64,000 bases of DNA from Pseudoxanthomonas sp. NC8 (GCA_025232375.1 CP060419.1:1301001-1365000); one strand, 5' to 3'; positions 30,580 to 41,741 are shown, counted from the stretch's first letter. The notes: generated by a model not told the origin, from the letters alone. Program-made: numbers and translations.

Positions 30580-31503
30580 TTGTCCAGAGTGCGTAGATGG
30601 GTCCAGGCGGCCTGCTGGATTGCCGTCCTTAGCCATGGTGCTGCCCGCGCACGCGTCCGAGGATGCACACGTGCTGGTCCTCGGCCGCATCAGCGACGAC
30701 CCCAACGCCCACTACGCGCAGCTCAAGCCGCTGCTGGACTATGTCGTGCCGCGGATGCGCGAGGTCGGCATCACCGAGGGCCGCATCCTGATGGCCCGCG
30801 ACGCCCAGCAGATGGCCAGCTACCTGCGCCGCAACCGGGTCGACTGGGTGACCGAGACCACCAATACCGCGGTGCAGCTGCAGCAGCGCGCGGCGGCGCG
30901 GCCGCTGCTGCTCACCGAGCGCAACGGTGTCGGCAGCTACCACTCGCTGTTCTTCGTGCGCAAGGAAAGCCCGATCCAGGACCTGCAGGGCCTGCGCAAC
31001 CACACCTTGGCGCTGCAGAGTCCCGCATCCACCAGCGCCTACATGGTGCCGATGACCGAGCTGCTCGACGCGCACCTGTCGCCGGAGATCCTGCTGTCGC
31101 CGTCGGACGTGCCGTCGGGCGACAGGGTCGGCTACGTGTTCGCGCGTTCGGAACTCAACATCGCCTCCTGGGTGCACAAGGGCATGATCGACGCCGGCGC
31201 GCTCAGCAACGTGGACTGGCAGGATCCGCGGCGCGTTCCCCGGTGTTCCGCGCGGACTTCCGCATCATCCATGAGAGCCATCCCTACCCGCGTGCGCTCG
31301 AACTGGTGCGCGCGGGCATGCCGCCGGAAGTGGAGGCGCGGCTGCGCCAGGTCCTGCTGCAGGCCGCCGACGACCCGGCCGCGCGCGACGCGCTCAAGCT
31401 GTTCTTCGACACCTCGCGCTTCATGGTCCTGGACCCCGCCTCGGAGCAGGCCCTCGAGGCGCTGCGCGAAGGCGTGCAGCGCGTGCGCGCGGAGGTCGAA
31501 TGA
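30580..31503 (+). CDS. PhnD-like periplasmic phosphate/phosphonate-binding protein
   Basis: About 307 residues. A TTG start and signal peptide (broken near 30632, where CCTTAG stands for CCTGG) lead to the PhnD-type fold: VLVLGRISDDPNAHYAQLKP, RVDWVTETTNTAVQLQQ, the SYHSLFFVRKESPIQDLQGL block and LALQSPASTSAYMVPMTEL. A second frame change lies near 31230. No ABC permease or ATPase follows. Instead, its TGA overlaps the ATG of a GGDEF-EAL gene, so it probably senses a ligand for that protein rather than feeding a transporter. Confidence 0.82.
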   Translation: MSRVRRWVQAACWIAVLSHGAARARVRGCTRAGPRPHQRRPQRPLRAAQAAAGLCRAADARGRHHRGPHPDGPRRPADGQLPAPQPGRLGDRDHQYRGAAAAARGGAAAAAHRAQRCRQLPLAVLRAQGKPDPGPAGPAQPHLGAAESRIHQRLHGADDRAARRAPVAGDPAVAVGRAVGRQGRLRVRAFGTQHRLLGAQGHDRRRRAQQRGLAGSAARSPVFRADFRIIHESHPYPRALELVRAGMPPEVEARLRQVLLQAADDPAARDALKLFFDTSRFMVLDPASEQALEALREGVQRVRAEVE

Positions 31504-33631
31504 AGCCGGCATTCGGCCTGCAGGCGCGGTTCCTTGTCGCGATCACGCTGATGCTCGGCGTCGTGGCCTGGTGCTGGTGCTGCTGCTGCAGCGCCAGCAG
31601 CAGATCCGCACCGAGACCGAAGCGCTCAGCAGTAAGGCCGTGCATCGCCTCGTCCACACCTACGTGCGCGACCATGCGTCGTCGCTGGCGCGGCAGCTGG
31701 CCGGGAAGCTGGCCAACCCGATGTACTACCGCGACCTGGACGCGATCGGCACCGTGCTGCGCGACAACACCGGCAGCGAAGCGCGGTCCGCTACATCCAG
31801 GTCTACGACCTTGAAGGGCGGCTGGTGCACGACGGGTCGGTCGAGATCGCGGACTACGGCCGGATGATGGACGACCCCCTCGCCGCCGAGGCCATCGCCG
31901 CCGATGGCCTGTACCTGCAGTCCTCGCCCGACGTGCTGGATGCCTCGGCGCCGGTCATGGTCGGCAGCGAGCGGATCGGTGGCGTACGGGTGGGCCTGGA
32001 CCTGCGGGTCGCCGACCGCTACGAGCGGACCAACCTGGCCCAGCTCCGCGCACTGATGGACGACCTGGCCAAGCGCCATATCGGCTGGCTGGCCCTGCCC
32101 CTCGGCCTGCTGGCGCTGGTTTCCCTCCTCGCTGCCTGGTATGTGCAACGCACCCTGGTGCGCCCGATCCGCTGGCTGGCGACGGCGGCACGGCGGATCG
32201 AAGCGGGCGACTACACGGTCGAGCGCCTGGACAGCACGCGCAACGACGAGATGGGCGACCTGGTCCGCACATTCAGCCGGATGAGCGAGGCGGTGGCCCG
32301 CCATGACCGCGAGGTGCGGCGCATGGCCTACACCGACGCGCTCACCGGGCTCACCAACCGGCTGGCGTTCCGCGAGAGCCTGGACCACCGCCTGATGCTG
32401 CTGCGCGGCGCCGGCCGCCAGCTGGCGCTGCTGTTCGCCGACATCGACGACTTCAAGCGGGTCAACGACACCCTCGGCCACGAGGCCGGCGACGAGGCGC
32501 TGCTGCAGTTCTCCAACCGCATCCGCGAGGCGGTGGAGAAGTACGGCGGCGACGACGCGCTGCTCGCCCGCTTCGGTGGCGACGAGTTCGTGATCCTGAT
32601 CCAGGAGGGCGACGTGCGTGCGGCGGCGACCCGGTTGGCGGAAGTGCTGGTGGCCGAGCTGAGCCGGCCGCTGGATATCCATGAGCGCCAGGTGTTCCTA
32701 GGAACCTCGATCGGCATCACCCTGTTCCCCGAGGACGCGTCCAGCGCCAGCGCGCTGATGAAGAACGGCGACATCGCCATGTACCAAGGCCAAGGTCGCC
32801 GGCAAGAATGGCTACCGCTTCTACAGCCGGGCCATGGACCATGCGGTCGAGCGTCGCGTGCACATGGAGCAGGAATTGCGCGGCGCCTGGGAGCGCGGCG
32901 AGTTGAGCGTGGTCTACCAGCCGATCTGCCGGACCAGCGACGGCCGCGTGGTCGGCGCCGAAGCGCTGCTGCGCTGGCAGCATCCGATGCTGGGCATGAT
33001 CGCGCCCTCGGTGTTCATCGACGTGGCCGAGCAGAGCGGGCTGATCGAGGGCATCGGCCCGCGCGTGTTGCGCATGGCCTGCGAGGAAGCCATGCGCTGG
33101 GCATGCATGGGCGAGGGCAGCGAGCGGCTGTTCGTCTCGGTCAACGTGTCGCCGCGCCAGCTGCGCAAGGGCGACCTTCCGGACATCGTCGCCGAGTGCC
33201 TGCGCGAAACCGGCTTGCCGGCATCGTGCCTGCACCTGGAGCTGACCGAGACGGCGGTGATCAGCGACGAGCTGCAGGCCGCGGCGATGCTGGCGCGGCT
33301 GCACAGCACCGGCGTGAAGGTGTGGCTGGACGATTTCGGCACCGGCTTCTCCGGCCTGAGCCACCTGCGCCGGGTGCCGGTAGACGGAGTCAAGATCGAC
33401 CGCAGTTTCGTCGCCGACCTGCAGCGCGACCCGGACGACCTGGCCCTGACCACGGCGATCATCGCCATGGCCCATTCGCTGGGCATCACGGTGGTGGCCG
33501 AAGGCGTGGAGAAGGAAGCGCAGTACAGCCTGCTGGCCGAGCGCGGCTGCGACCTGGTCTGGGGCTACTGGCTCAGCCATCCGGTCAGCGCCACCGAGTT
33601 CTCGCACCTGCTGGCGCGTCGCGGCGGCTGA
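31500..33631 (+). CDS. Membrane GGDEF-EAL cyclic-di-GMP protein with HAMP
   Basis: About 710 residues. Two membrane helices flank a periplasmic domain (about residues 35-190), then HAMP (VQRTLVRPIRWLATAARRIE), GGDEF (RFGGDEFVIL, intact active site; no RxxD inhibitory site five residues upstream) and EAL (GAEALLRWQHP, NVSPRQL, ELTETAV, DDFGTGFSGLSHL, VKIDRSF, VVAEGVE). Both catalytic domains keep their key residues. Frame changes lie near 31567, 31785 and at 32784-32789 (CCAAGG for CCAGG). Translationally coupled to the PhnD-like gene. Confidence 0.92.
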
Positions 33632-33656
33632 TCGCCTGCGGCCAGCCGCCCCTGTC

Positions 33657-34353
33657 CTAGAACAACCGCTCCAGCCACTGGCCGACGACGACCACGAGGC
33701 GTTCCGAGAGCAGCCCCATCGACAGCAGGCCGGCGCTGGACACCAGCCACAGGCCGAGCAGCAGGGCGCCGTCGCGTTCCATCAGCGCCAGTGCGAACAG
33801 CAGCACCAGCCCGGCGAAGATGTAGTTGGTCATCGGTACCGGCAACGCCAGCAGCGCGCCGGGGCCACCAGCAGCAGGCCGGTGAAGGCGTTGCCGGCGC
33901 GGTTGCCGGTGAGCACCTGCATGCGCGGCCGCACCAGGTGTTCGAGTCGGGCCATCCACGGCGAAATCCGCCGGCAGAACCGGTCCATGGTGCTGCGGCG
34001 CGGGCCGCGTCGGCCGATGAAGCCCGGTACCCACGGATAGCGCAGGCCGACCAGCAGCTGCACGCCGATCAGCACCACCAGCGGTCCGCTGATCGCGCCG
34101 GCGGCGCCCGGCACGGGGATGAAGCCGGGCAGCACCGAGACGAACAGGAACATGCCGAAGGCGCTGCGGCGGCCGCCGTGCAGCAGGCCGTCCAGGGCAA
34201 GCACACCTCGTCCGGATCGCCATGCGTGAACGACTGCAGCAGACGGGTGATGCCATTGCCGGGGGCGGCCGATGAGGAGCCACGCTGTCCGTCGCCTGGC
34301 CGCTGTTCGGGCGGGCGGCTGCCTGGGTCCGCGTTTTCAGATGGCAAGTTCAT
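33657..34353 (-). CDS. ExoD-family membrane protein
   Basis: About 230 residues. The N-terminus (MNLPSENADPG) begins inside the 3' end of the upstream gene. After a frame change near 34202 comes LALDGLLHGGRRSAFGMFLF, VLPGFIPVPGAAGAISGPL and LRYPWVPGFIGRR, typical of the exopolysaccharide-synthesis ExoD family, followed by two to three C-terminal helices. A second frame change is near 33868. The biochemical role of ExoD proteins is not established. Confidence 0.78.
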
Positions 34354-35685
34354 CGCCGTCATGCCGCGGCAGGCGGCGCAGCAGGAGCTTGTCGATGCGC
34401 GCGCCGTCCAGGTCGACGATCTCGATCCGCCAGCCGGCCCAGTCGAAGTACTCGCCGACGTGCGGAATGCGGCCGAAGTGCCCGATGCACATTCCAGTAA
34501 GGGTGTGGTACGCGCCTTCCTCGGCGTCCGGCAGCGCGGCGCCATCGAGCAGTTCGCGCAGGTCTTCGGTAGGCAGGGTGCCGCCGACCAGCAGCGAACC
34601 GTCTTCACGCGAGACCACCAGCGCGTCCTCGTCGGTGTTCTCCACGGCCTGCAGGCGGCCGACGATCGCGCCCATCAGGTCGCTGATCGTGACCAGGCCT
34701 GGATCTCGCCGTATTCGTCCACCACCAAGGGCCAGCGACTGCTGCTCCTCGCGGAAGATCTCCAGCAGCTTCATCGCGTGGGTCGACTCGGACACGAACA
34801 GCGGCGTGCGCAGCGTGCGGAACAGGGCGCCGTCCTGCGGCGCGCCGGGCGCGAGCAGCATCAACGCCTTGACCTCGAGGATGCCGGTCACGTCCTGGTC
34901 GCTATCGCGGTAGACCGGATAGCGCGAGAACTGGTGCTCGCGCATGGTCTCGAGGTTCTCCTCGAGCGAGGCGCGGGTGTCGAGCCAGGCGATGCGGTTG
35001 CGCGGGGTCATCAGGCTGGCCGCGGTGCGGTCGCCCAGGCGGATCACGCGGTTGACCATGTCGCGTTCGTGCGTGTCGATCACGCCCTGCTCGTGGCTCT
35101 CGGCCACCAGCATGCGGATCTCCTCCTCGCTGATCGTGCTGGCCTCGTCGCGGCCCAGGCCGAGCAGGCGCAGGACCAGGCGGGTGCTGTGCGAAAGCAG
35201 CCAGACGAACGGGAAGGCGGCCCTGGCCAGCCAGCCCATGGGCAGGGCGACGTAGCCGGCGATGTCCTCGGGCGCGGTGATCGCCAGGCGCTTGGGCACC
35301 AGTTCGCCGAAGATCAGGGTCAGGAACGTGATCAGGACGACCGCCATGGTCTTGCCGATCAGTTCCGACCATGGCTGCGGGTCGCCGGTAAGGGTGAAGC
35401 TGGCCGACAGCGACGGGAACAGGCCCTGCAGCCAGCCGGCGATGGTAAGGCCGATCGCTTCGCCGCCGAACAGGCCGGTGAGGATGCCGATCAGGGTGAT
35501 GCCGATCTGCACCGTGGAAAGGAATGCCTCAGGCTTCTCCGACAGCGCCAGCGCCTTGGCCGCGCGCTTGCTCGACTGGGCCAGCTGCTTGAGCCGGCTC
35601 TTGCGCGAGGTCATCACCGACATCTCCGACATGGCGAAGAAGCCGTTGAGCAGGACCAGAGTAGGACGATCAGCAGCTCAACCAC
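34337..35685 (-). CDS. CNNM/CorC-type transporter-associated protein (hemolysin family)
   Basis: About 449 residues. GTG start (VVELLIVLL) with the first helix broken near 35661 (CTCTGG for CTCCTGG). The DUF21 membrane domain follows (GEAIGLTIAGWLQG, ITFLTLIFGELVPKRLA), then a CBS pair (LMTPRNRIAWLDT; LVVDEYGEIQGLVTISDLMGAI after correction near 34730 and 34700, quoted in part) and the CorC_HlyC domain (IPHVGEYFDWAGWRIEIVDL). Homologues take part in magnesium/cobalt efflux. Overlaps the exoD-like gene by 17 bp. Confidence 0.88.
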
Positions 35686-35916
35686 GGGGCGGTACCCCGC
35701 GGCGTGGCGACGGAATCAGGGGGCCGGTGCGCGCGGGGCGTGGGCGGCGGTGCGGGGAGGTAAGGTCGTCGTCCATAGGATGTGCCGGCGGCACGGGCGC
35801 ATCTTAGCAGAGCCCGTGCAGGCCCCTTCATGCACGTCCGGGTACCCCGGTACCGCCCGGGCTGTCATAATTCCACGGCATTTGGCCGCCCCTCCCGAGG
35901 CGGCGGACCCCTACGC

Positions 35917-36544
35917 ATGTTCTCCCTGCAGACGATCTTCGGCTCCGGCAAGCAGTTCTTCGTGCTCCTGGACGAGGCCGCCGTGGCTGCCCACGAAAGC
36001 GCCAAGGCGCTGTACCAGATGATGAAGGCCTCGGACCGGCAGCCGGCGCTGGATGCCTTCAAGCTGGCCCGCCAGCGCGAGCGCACCGCCTCGGAAAAGA
36101 TCGGCAAGGCGCTGGTGGACAGCTTCATCACCCCGATCGAGCGCGAGGACATCGAGGCGCTGGGTTCGGCCCTGTACAAGATTCCCAAGCAGATCGAGAA
36201 GTTCGCCGACCGCTACGCGCTGGCGACCCAGCACCTGGCCCATATCGATTTCGCGCCGCGCGCGGCGATGCTGGAGCAGGCCGCAGGGGTGGTCGTGGAA
36301 ATGGTCCACGAGCTGCAGAGCATGAACCTGGACAGGATGACCGCGCTCAACGAGAAGCTGCGCGCGATCGAGAACGAAGCCGACCGGCTGATGCTCGAGC
36401 TGTACCGGGACATCTATTCCGGCCGCCTGGACCACCTGCAGATGTTCCTGCTCAAGGAATTCTTCGAGATCCCTGGAAAAGGCCATCGACCGCTGCCGCG
36501 AGGCCGGCGTGACCGTCTACCAGATCGTGCTGAAGAACAGTTGA
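35917..36544 (+). CDS. DUF47 (PhoU-like) accessory protein of Pit
   Basis: About 208 residues, helical, starting MFSLQTIFGSGKQFFVLLDE. PhoU-like features are AAHESAKALYQMM, DIEALGSALYKIPKQIEKFA and LNEKLRAIENEADRLMLELY. One inserted C near 36473 (CCCTGG for CCTGG) precedes the end AIDRCREAGVTVYQIVLKNS. It stands 166 bp before pit. In many bacteria such a pair forms a low-affinity phosphate import unit in which the DUF47 protein modulates the transporter. Confidence 0.9.
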
Positions 36545-36710
36545 TGGAAACGCCCTGCATGCGGGTGGCGCCTCGCTTCGATATGCGCGGCATCGGCTGC
36601 GCCGATGCCCTGGGGGCGTGCTTCCACATCCCCCGCCGCGTCGGGCGGTCGGCGTCGCTGGTGGTCTGCCTCACCGCTGTGCAGGCGAGCGTGATGCACG
36701 GAGGCGCGCC

Positions 36711-37830
36711 ATGCTGACGCTCGTGCTCGTGGTCGTCTTCGTCGCGCTGGTGTTCGAGTTCATCAACGGCTTCCACGACACCGCCAATTCGATCGCGACG
36801 GTGGTGGCGACCAAGGTGCTGTCGCCGGGCGCGGCGGTGTCGCTGGCGGCGGCCATGAACCTGGTCGGCGCACTGACTGGCACCGCGGTGGCGGCGACGA
36901 TCGCCACCGGCATCGTCAACACCGGCGTGGTCGAAGCGTCCTCGCAGGTCATCCTCTGCGCGCTGCTGGGCGGCATCGCTGGAACCTGCTGACCTGGTGG
37001 TTCGGCCTGCCGTCCTCGTCATCGCATGCGCTGATCGGCGGCCTCTGCGGCGCGGCGCTGGCCGCCGCGCACAACGACTGGAATGCGCTGATCTGGTCCG
37101 AGTCGGTGGGCAACTGGGCCAAGAACAAGGGCCTGCTGTGGAAGGTGTTCGTGCCGATGGTCACCTCGCCGCTGGCAGGCTTCCTGCTCGGCGTGACCAT
37201 GATGCTGCTGCTGTGGGCGATCATCGCCGGCATGGCCCGCTCCGGCGGCGTGCTGCGGCGGCTGGCGCGACCGCGCTGGGTCAATGCCTTCTTCGGCAAG
37301 GCGCAGATCCTGTCGGCGGCCTACATGGGCTTCGCCCATGGCCACAACGATGCGCAGAAGACCATGGGCATCATCGCCCTCACCTGGTCGGCGCCGAATC
37401 GGCCGGACACCTGGACAACCTGCCGGGCTGGCTGGCCTTCCTGCACCCGGGCGAGGGCGGGGGTACGGGCATCGCGATGTGGATCGTGCTGACCTGCGCG
37501 GTGGTGATGGCGCTGGGCACCGCATCGGGTGGCTGGCGGATCATCAAGACGCTCGGCCACAAGATGGTCAAGCTGCATCCGATCCATGGCTTTGCCGCCG
37601 AGACCAGCTCGGCCACGGTGCTGACCGTGGCGGCGCACTTCGGCATGCCGGTGTCGACCACGCACAGCATCTCCACCGCGATCATGGGCGTGGGCTTCGC
37701 CAAGAATCCGCGCGCGCTCAAGCTCGGCGTGGTCGAGCGGATCGTGTGGGCGTGGATCCTGACCATCCCGGCCGCGGCCGGCGTGGCCTACCTGATCTTC
37801 AAGGCGATCGAGGCGGCGGGCTGGAGCTGA
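36711..37830 (+). CDS. pit: Inorganic phosphate transporter, PiT family
   Basis: About 373 residues, 10-11 helices. PiT signatures are EFINGFHDTANSIATVVATK at the N-terminus, GLPSSSSHALIGGLCGAALA in the middle, AYMGFAHGHNDAQKTMGIIAL and FGMPVSTTHSISTAIMGVGF, quoted in part. Frame changes are near 36980 and 37395, the first fitting GCCTGG to GCTGG. The ATG follows GGAGG. Confidence 0.93.
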
Positions 37831-37865
37831 GCCGCGCCGCCTTAGCCGCCCTTGGCGACTGGTGC

Positions 37866-38276
37866 CTACAGCAGGTCGCCTTCCGCCGACAGCGCCCGCT
37901 CCATGCGGTCGCCCAGACCGCCGACTTCCAGCACCAGCCGTTCGACCTCGGCCGGGGTCAGGCCGTCGTACGGCCGGTTCTCGCACAGCTGCAGGTAGGG
38001 CACGCCATCGAGTTCGCCGATGGCCAGGTAGCCGACGCTGCTCTGCCAGTTGAACACCAGTGCCCGGCGCGCATCGATGCCGGTGGTCGGCGCGATCACC
38101 GTGCTGACCCGCAGCAGCGGGCGTTTGTCGTCGCCATCGAGTTCGGAGACGAAGATCGACTGGTGGCGGCTGCCGCTTTCCAGCGACAGCTCGACACAGG
38201 CGACGTAGGGATCCTGCACCGTCAGGCGGAAGCCGGCGGTGACCAGGTGGCTGCGGATCTGTTCGAAATTGCGCAT
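37866..38276 (-). CDS. Hypothetical protein, YbjN/T3SS-chaperone-like fold suspected
   Basis: 136 residues, one frame, start MRNFEQIRSHLVTAGFRLTV. It is a soluble alpha-beta-alpha protein: an N-terminal helix, antiparallel strands (YVACVELSLESGSRHQSIFV, LLRVSTVIAPT, VGYLAIGELDGVPYLQLCEN) and a long C-terminal helix (PAEVERLVLEVGGLGDRMER). That order is seen in YbjN and type-III chaperone-like folds; the assignment is only by pattern. Divergent from the alkyltransferase-like gene. Confidence 0.7.
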   Translation of the reverse strand: MRNFEQIRSHLVTAGFRLTVQDPYVACVELSLESGSRHQSIFVSELDGDDKRPLLRVSTVIAPTTGIDARRALVFNWQSSVGYLAIGELDGVPYLQLCENRPYDGLTPAEVERLVLEVGGLGDRMERALSAEGDLL

Positions 38277-38315
38277 GGCCGTCCTCGGGATCCCCCGCGG
38301 CTATGCTAGCGGCTG

Positions 38316-38661
38316 ATGGCTGCCACGTCTCCCAGCGATGATTCCGCCCGCCGCATCCTGGCCGCGGTCCGGGCGATCCCGCCCGGGCAGGTCGCCGGGT
38401 ACGGCGAGGTGGCGCGCCGCGCCGGGTTGCCGGGACGCGCGCGGCTGGCGGCGAAAGTGCTGGCCGGCAACGGGGACCCGGAACTGCCCCTGGCACCGGG
38501 TGCTGCGCGCCGACGGCCGGATCGCCTTCCCCGAAGGTTCGTCCGGTTACCGCGAACAGTGCCGGCGCCTGCGTGCCGAGGGTGTGCGCGTGGAGCGCGG
38601 CCGGGTGAGGCGCGAGGACGGTCCGCGCGACCTGGACGCGGCGGTGTGGGGGCCGGGCTAG
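38316..38661 (+). CDS. Alkyltransferase-like (ATL) DNA-damage recognition protein
   Basis: About 115 residues. It is the MGMT/Ada C-terminal fold: ILAAVRAIPPGQVAGYGEVARRAG, quoted in part, with RLAAKVLAG and, after correcting CCCCTGG at 38487, the active-site segment LPWHRVLRADGRI. The usual acceptor Cys of PCHRV is Trp, which defines the ATL proteins. These bind O6-alkylguanine without repairing it and pass the lesion to nucleotide-excision repair. Confidence 0.87.
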
Positions 38662-38752
38662 CATCACTTGCACCGCAGTGCCGGGCGGCGTGAAGGCGGG
38701 ACGGCGCCCGCTATGATGGGCTCCACTTCCCCATCCCCATGAGCTGCCGCGC

Positions 38753-39423
38753 ATGTTCTCGCGACTGCCCCCGTCACCCAGGCCTTGCTGGTCGCCAATG
38801 GCGTGCTGTTCCTGCTGCAGTGGATGCTCGGCCAGCGCACCTTCGATCCCTTCATGCTGTGGCCGCTGGGCGGGTTCGATCCGTTCTCGCCCGGGCAGAA
38901 CTTCCAGCCCCTGGCAGCTGCTGACCTACGGCTTCCTGCATGGCAATTTCAGCCACCTGCTGTTCAACATGCTGGCCGTCTACATGTTCGGCGCGCCGCT
39001 TGAACTGACCTGGGGCCCGCGGCGTTTCCTCGTCTACTACCTGATCTGCGTGGCCGGCGCCGGCCTGTGCCAGCTGCTGGTCGGCTGGTGGGTGGTGGGG
39101 CAGGGCGGCAGCGCTTATGCGACCTGGGTGCGTCCGGTGGCGTGTTCGGCCTGCTGCTGGCCTACGGGATGCTGTTCCCGAACCAGCGGGTGATGCTGCT
39201 GTTCCCGCCGATCCCGATGAAGGCGCGCACGTTCGTGATCGTGTTCGGTGCGATCAGCCTGCTGCTGGGCTTCACCGGCTGGCAGCCCGGGGTGGCCCAT
39301 TTCGCCCACCTCGGCGGCATGCTGTTCGGCTGGCTGGTGATCCGCTACTGGCGCGGGCAGCCGCCATTCGGCCGGCGGCGGCCGCCGGGCAGCGGTCCTT
39401 CGCACCTGCGTCGGGTGAAATAG
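38753..39423 (+). CDS. Rhomboid-family intramembrane serine protease
   Basis: About 223 residues, six helices. Rhomboid motifs are LLTYGFLHGNFSHLLFNMLA, the catalytic Ser in GASGGVFGLLLAYG and the catalytic His in VAHFAHLGGMLFGW. Frame changes near 38770, at 38908 (CCCCTGG for CCCTGG) and at 39123 (ACCTGG for ACCCTGG) were joined; the last lies just before GASGG. The C-terminal tail is basic and Pro-rich. A terminator follows. Confidence 0.9.
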
Positions 39424-39447
39424 CGCCCGCGCGTCATCGGGGCAAAG

Positions 39448-39476
39448 AAAAAGGCGCGGGATTCCGCGCCTTTTTC
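39448..39476. terminator. Bidirectional terminator
   Basis: AAAAAGGCGCGG-GATT-CCGCGCCTTTTT between the rhomboid gene and the convergent M13-like gene; A- and T-runs on both sides. Confidence 0.9.
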
Positions 39477-39499
39477 CGTCTACGCCGCCAGCGAGCGGT

Positions 39500-41509
39500 T
39501 CAGCGCCAGATCCGGACCTGTTCGGCCTCCGCGCGCTGCATCGGCTGGCCGGCCTTGCAACCGTAGGCCGTGCCGAACGCGGGCAGGTTGGACAGCGGCA
39601 CGTTGCTGCGCAGGGGGCCCGGGGCACGGATTTCGGCGGCCACGCGTTCGGCGGCGACGTTTTCCGGGACATGCTGCGCCCACAGCTTTCGATAAGGCGC
39701 CGAAGAAGGCCTGCTGGTCGGCCTGCCCGCCAGCGCCGGTATTGGCCTTGGCGTAGGCGTCCCAGGCCAGTTTGAGGCCGGCCTTGGTCGGACAGGGCGA
39801 CGTCGCGCACCAGCGCGCCGTTGACCTTGCCGCCCTTCACGCCGGGATAGGCGTGCGCCGAGTACTGCGCGGCGACACGGTCGCCGAGCGTGGTCCAGGC
39901 GTTGTTGTCGGACGGCGTCCACCAGTTGCCGAGTTCGCCCTTCGCGTTCACCTGCGCGCCCCTGGCATCGATCGCGCGGCTGAGCTGGGTGCCGACCAGC
40001 GCACCGTAGCCGCCGTAGGCCACGGCGGTGTTGCCGGCATCGAACACCGGCGGCTGCAGCACCGCGGCGGTGACGATCAGGCGGTTCTGGGCGATGTCAT
40101 AGGCCAGCGCCGGTTCCTGCGGCAGCACGTCCCAGCGGCGGTCCGCATTGCCCTTGCCGATCCGCTTCATCTCCTCGCGGTGGCGCCAGGTGGAAGCGAT
40201 CAGCATGTTGCCGCCGAAGCTGCCGCGGCCCATCGGCTGCACCGAATAGTCGAGGTCGCGGCGCGGCGTGCCGACCTCGATCTTCAGCGCCTGCAGCTTG
40301 GCCCTGGCCTCGGCCTTGGCCTGTGCGCTGAGCCAGCCGTTGCGTTCGAGCGCGGCCAGCAGCGCGTCGCGCACCTGGTCGGCGATCACCGCCGCGCCAC
40401 GGCGCTCCTCCGGGGTCAGGTAGCGTTCGGCATATTCGTGGCCGAGCATCGGGCCGGCGGCGGTATTGATCGCGTCCAGCACCTGCCGCCAGCGCGGCGC
40501 CTGCGCGCGGCCTTACCGGCGAGCACCTGGCCTCGGAAGCCGTGGCTGGCATCGCGGAAGCTGCGCGACAGGTACGGCGCCATCGCATCGCCCACGCGCC
40601 AGCGCAGGTAGGCCTTCCACTGCTCGGGCTTGACCCGGCCGATCATCGCGTCCAGTTCGGCGAACAGCTTGGGATCGGCCATCGAGACCAGGTCGTCCTT
40701 CACGCCCTGCGCCTGGAGGAATTCGCCGAGCTGCAGGTTGCGGTAGCGCTTGGTCGCATCGGCGACCGACACCGGCGCGTAGTTGCTGAAGGGGTTGTTG
40801 AGGTCGGCCACCGACTGCGACTTGCGCGCGATGGCGGTCTCGATGTCGATCACCGCCTTGGCATCGGCGTCCAGGCGCTCCTTCGGCGTACCGGTCAGGG
40901 GTAGGATCTGCTTGACGTAGTCGCGGTAGCGGCCGAGCACGGCCTGGGTATCGGCATCGTTGCGGGTGTAGAAGGCCGGGTCGGGCAGGCCCATGCCGCC
41001 TTGCATGAAGTAGCCGATATGGCGGTCCAGTGCCTTCAGGTCCACGTCGGGGGCGAAGTTGAAGACCACCGGGATGCCGACCTGGTGCAGCGCGGCGATC
41101 GAGGCCGGCACGTCCTTGGCCTTCTTGATCGCATCGATGCGCGACAGCAGCGGCGCGATCGGCCGGGAGCCGTCGGCTTCGACCGCCGCCTCGTCCGGCC
41201 GCTGGCCCAGAAGTCGCCGAGGCGGGTCTGCACGTCGTTGCGCGGGGCCTTCATCGCCGCGTCGAGCAGTTCGCGCTGCTGCTGCAGGGCCTGCTCGGAC
41301 AGCTGGCCGAGGGCGCTGGTCGCGCCGGCGTCGGCGGGCAGCGGGTTGGCCTTGAGCCAGCCGGCATTGGGCCAGGCGTAGAAGTCGGTGCAGGCGGTGC
41401 TGGCCGCCGGCGCGCCCTTCTTCTTCTTGCTCTGGGCATCGGCGTCGGCGGTGGAGGCCAGGGCGAGCAGTCTGAGCGAGGGTAGGACCAGTGGACGGGG
41501 CGTCATCAT
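39500..41509 (-). CDS. M13-family protein lacking zinc-binding residues (pseudo-peptidase)
   Basis: About 670 residues. Signal peptide (MMTPRPLVLPSLRLLALAST), then the full M13 layout: TACTDFYAWPNAGWLKANPL, IGYFMQGGMGLPDPAFYTRN, the second half from AAVLQPPVFDAGNTAVAYGG and the terminal block LSNLPAFGTAYGCKAGQPM. Where active members have HExxH, this protein reads GTQLSRAID; the GENxADxGG segment is VRDVALSDQAG; and the DPHxP site is lost. It is therefore probably not a peptidase. Frame changes are near 41215, 40510, 39790 and 39700. Paralogue of the gene immediately upstream. Confidence 0.85.
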
Positions 41510-41705
41510 CGGGGCGGGGGCCTCGGGATTGGGGTCCGCGGCAGTGTAGCAAGGCATCCAGCGCCGCTTTTCGCACGCAGGGCGCCCGCTGCCGGAAACG
41601 TGACGGGGTCGGTCGGTTCAGGCTTCCGGGCGCGCGGGGCGGCGGCCAGCCGCGGCGAAGCGGCGCCAGCCGCGAGCCCGCCCGGTCGGAGGCGGCGGCC
41701 GCGGC

Positions 41706-41741
41706 CGGAAAAAGACGAGGCCCGGACATGCCGGGCCTCGT
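41706..41741 (-). terminator. Intrinsic terminator between the two M13 genes
   Basis: Twelve-base stem GACGAGGCCCGG/CCGGGCCTCGTC with a 5-base loop. On the minus strand it is followed by TTTTT. It sits 25 bp beyond the stop of the upstream M13 gene. Confidence 0.85.

Noticed and set aside
35862-35880. Pho-box-like CTGTCATAATTCC upstream of the DUF47-pit pair
   Set aside because: Only the first half fits; the second half does not, and CATAAT may simply be a -10 element.
36545-36710. Possible small gene between DUF47 and pit
   Set aside because: The open frame is a continuation of the shifted DUF47 frame, with no start signal or motif; only the pit ribosome-binding site GGAGG is meaningful.
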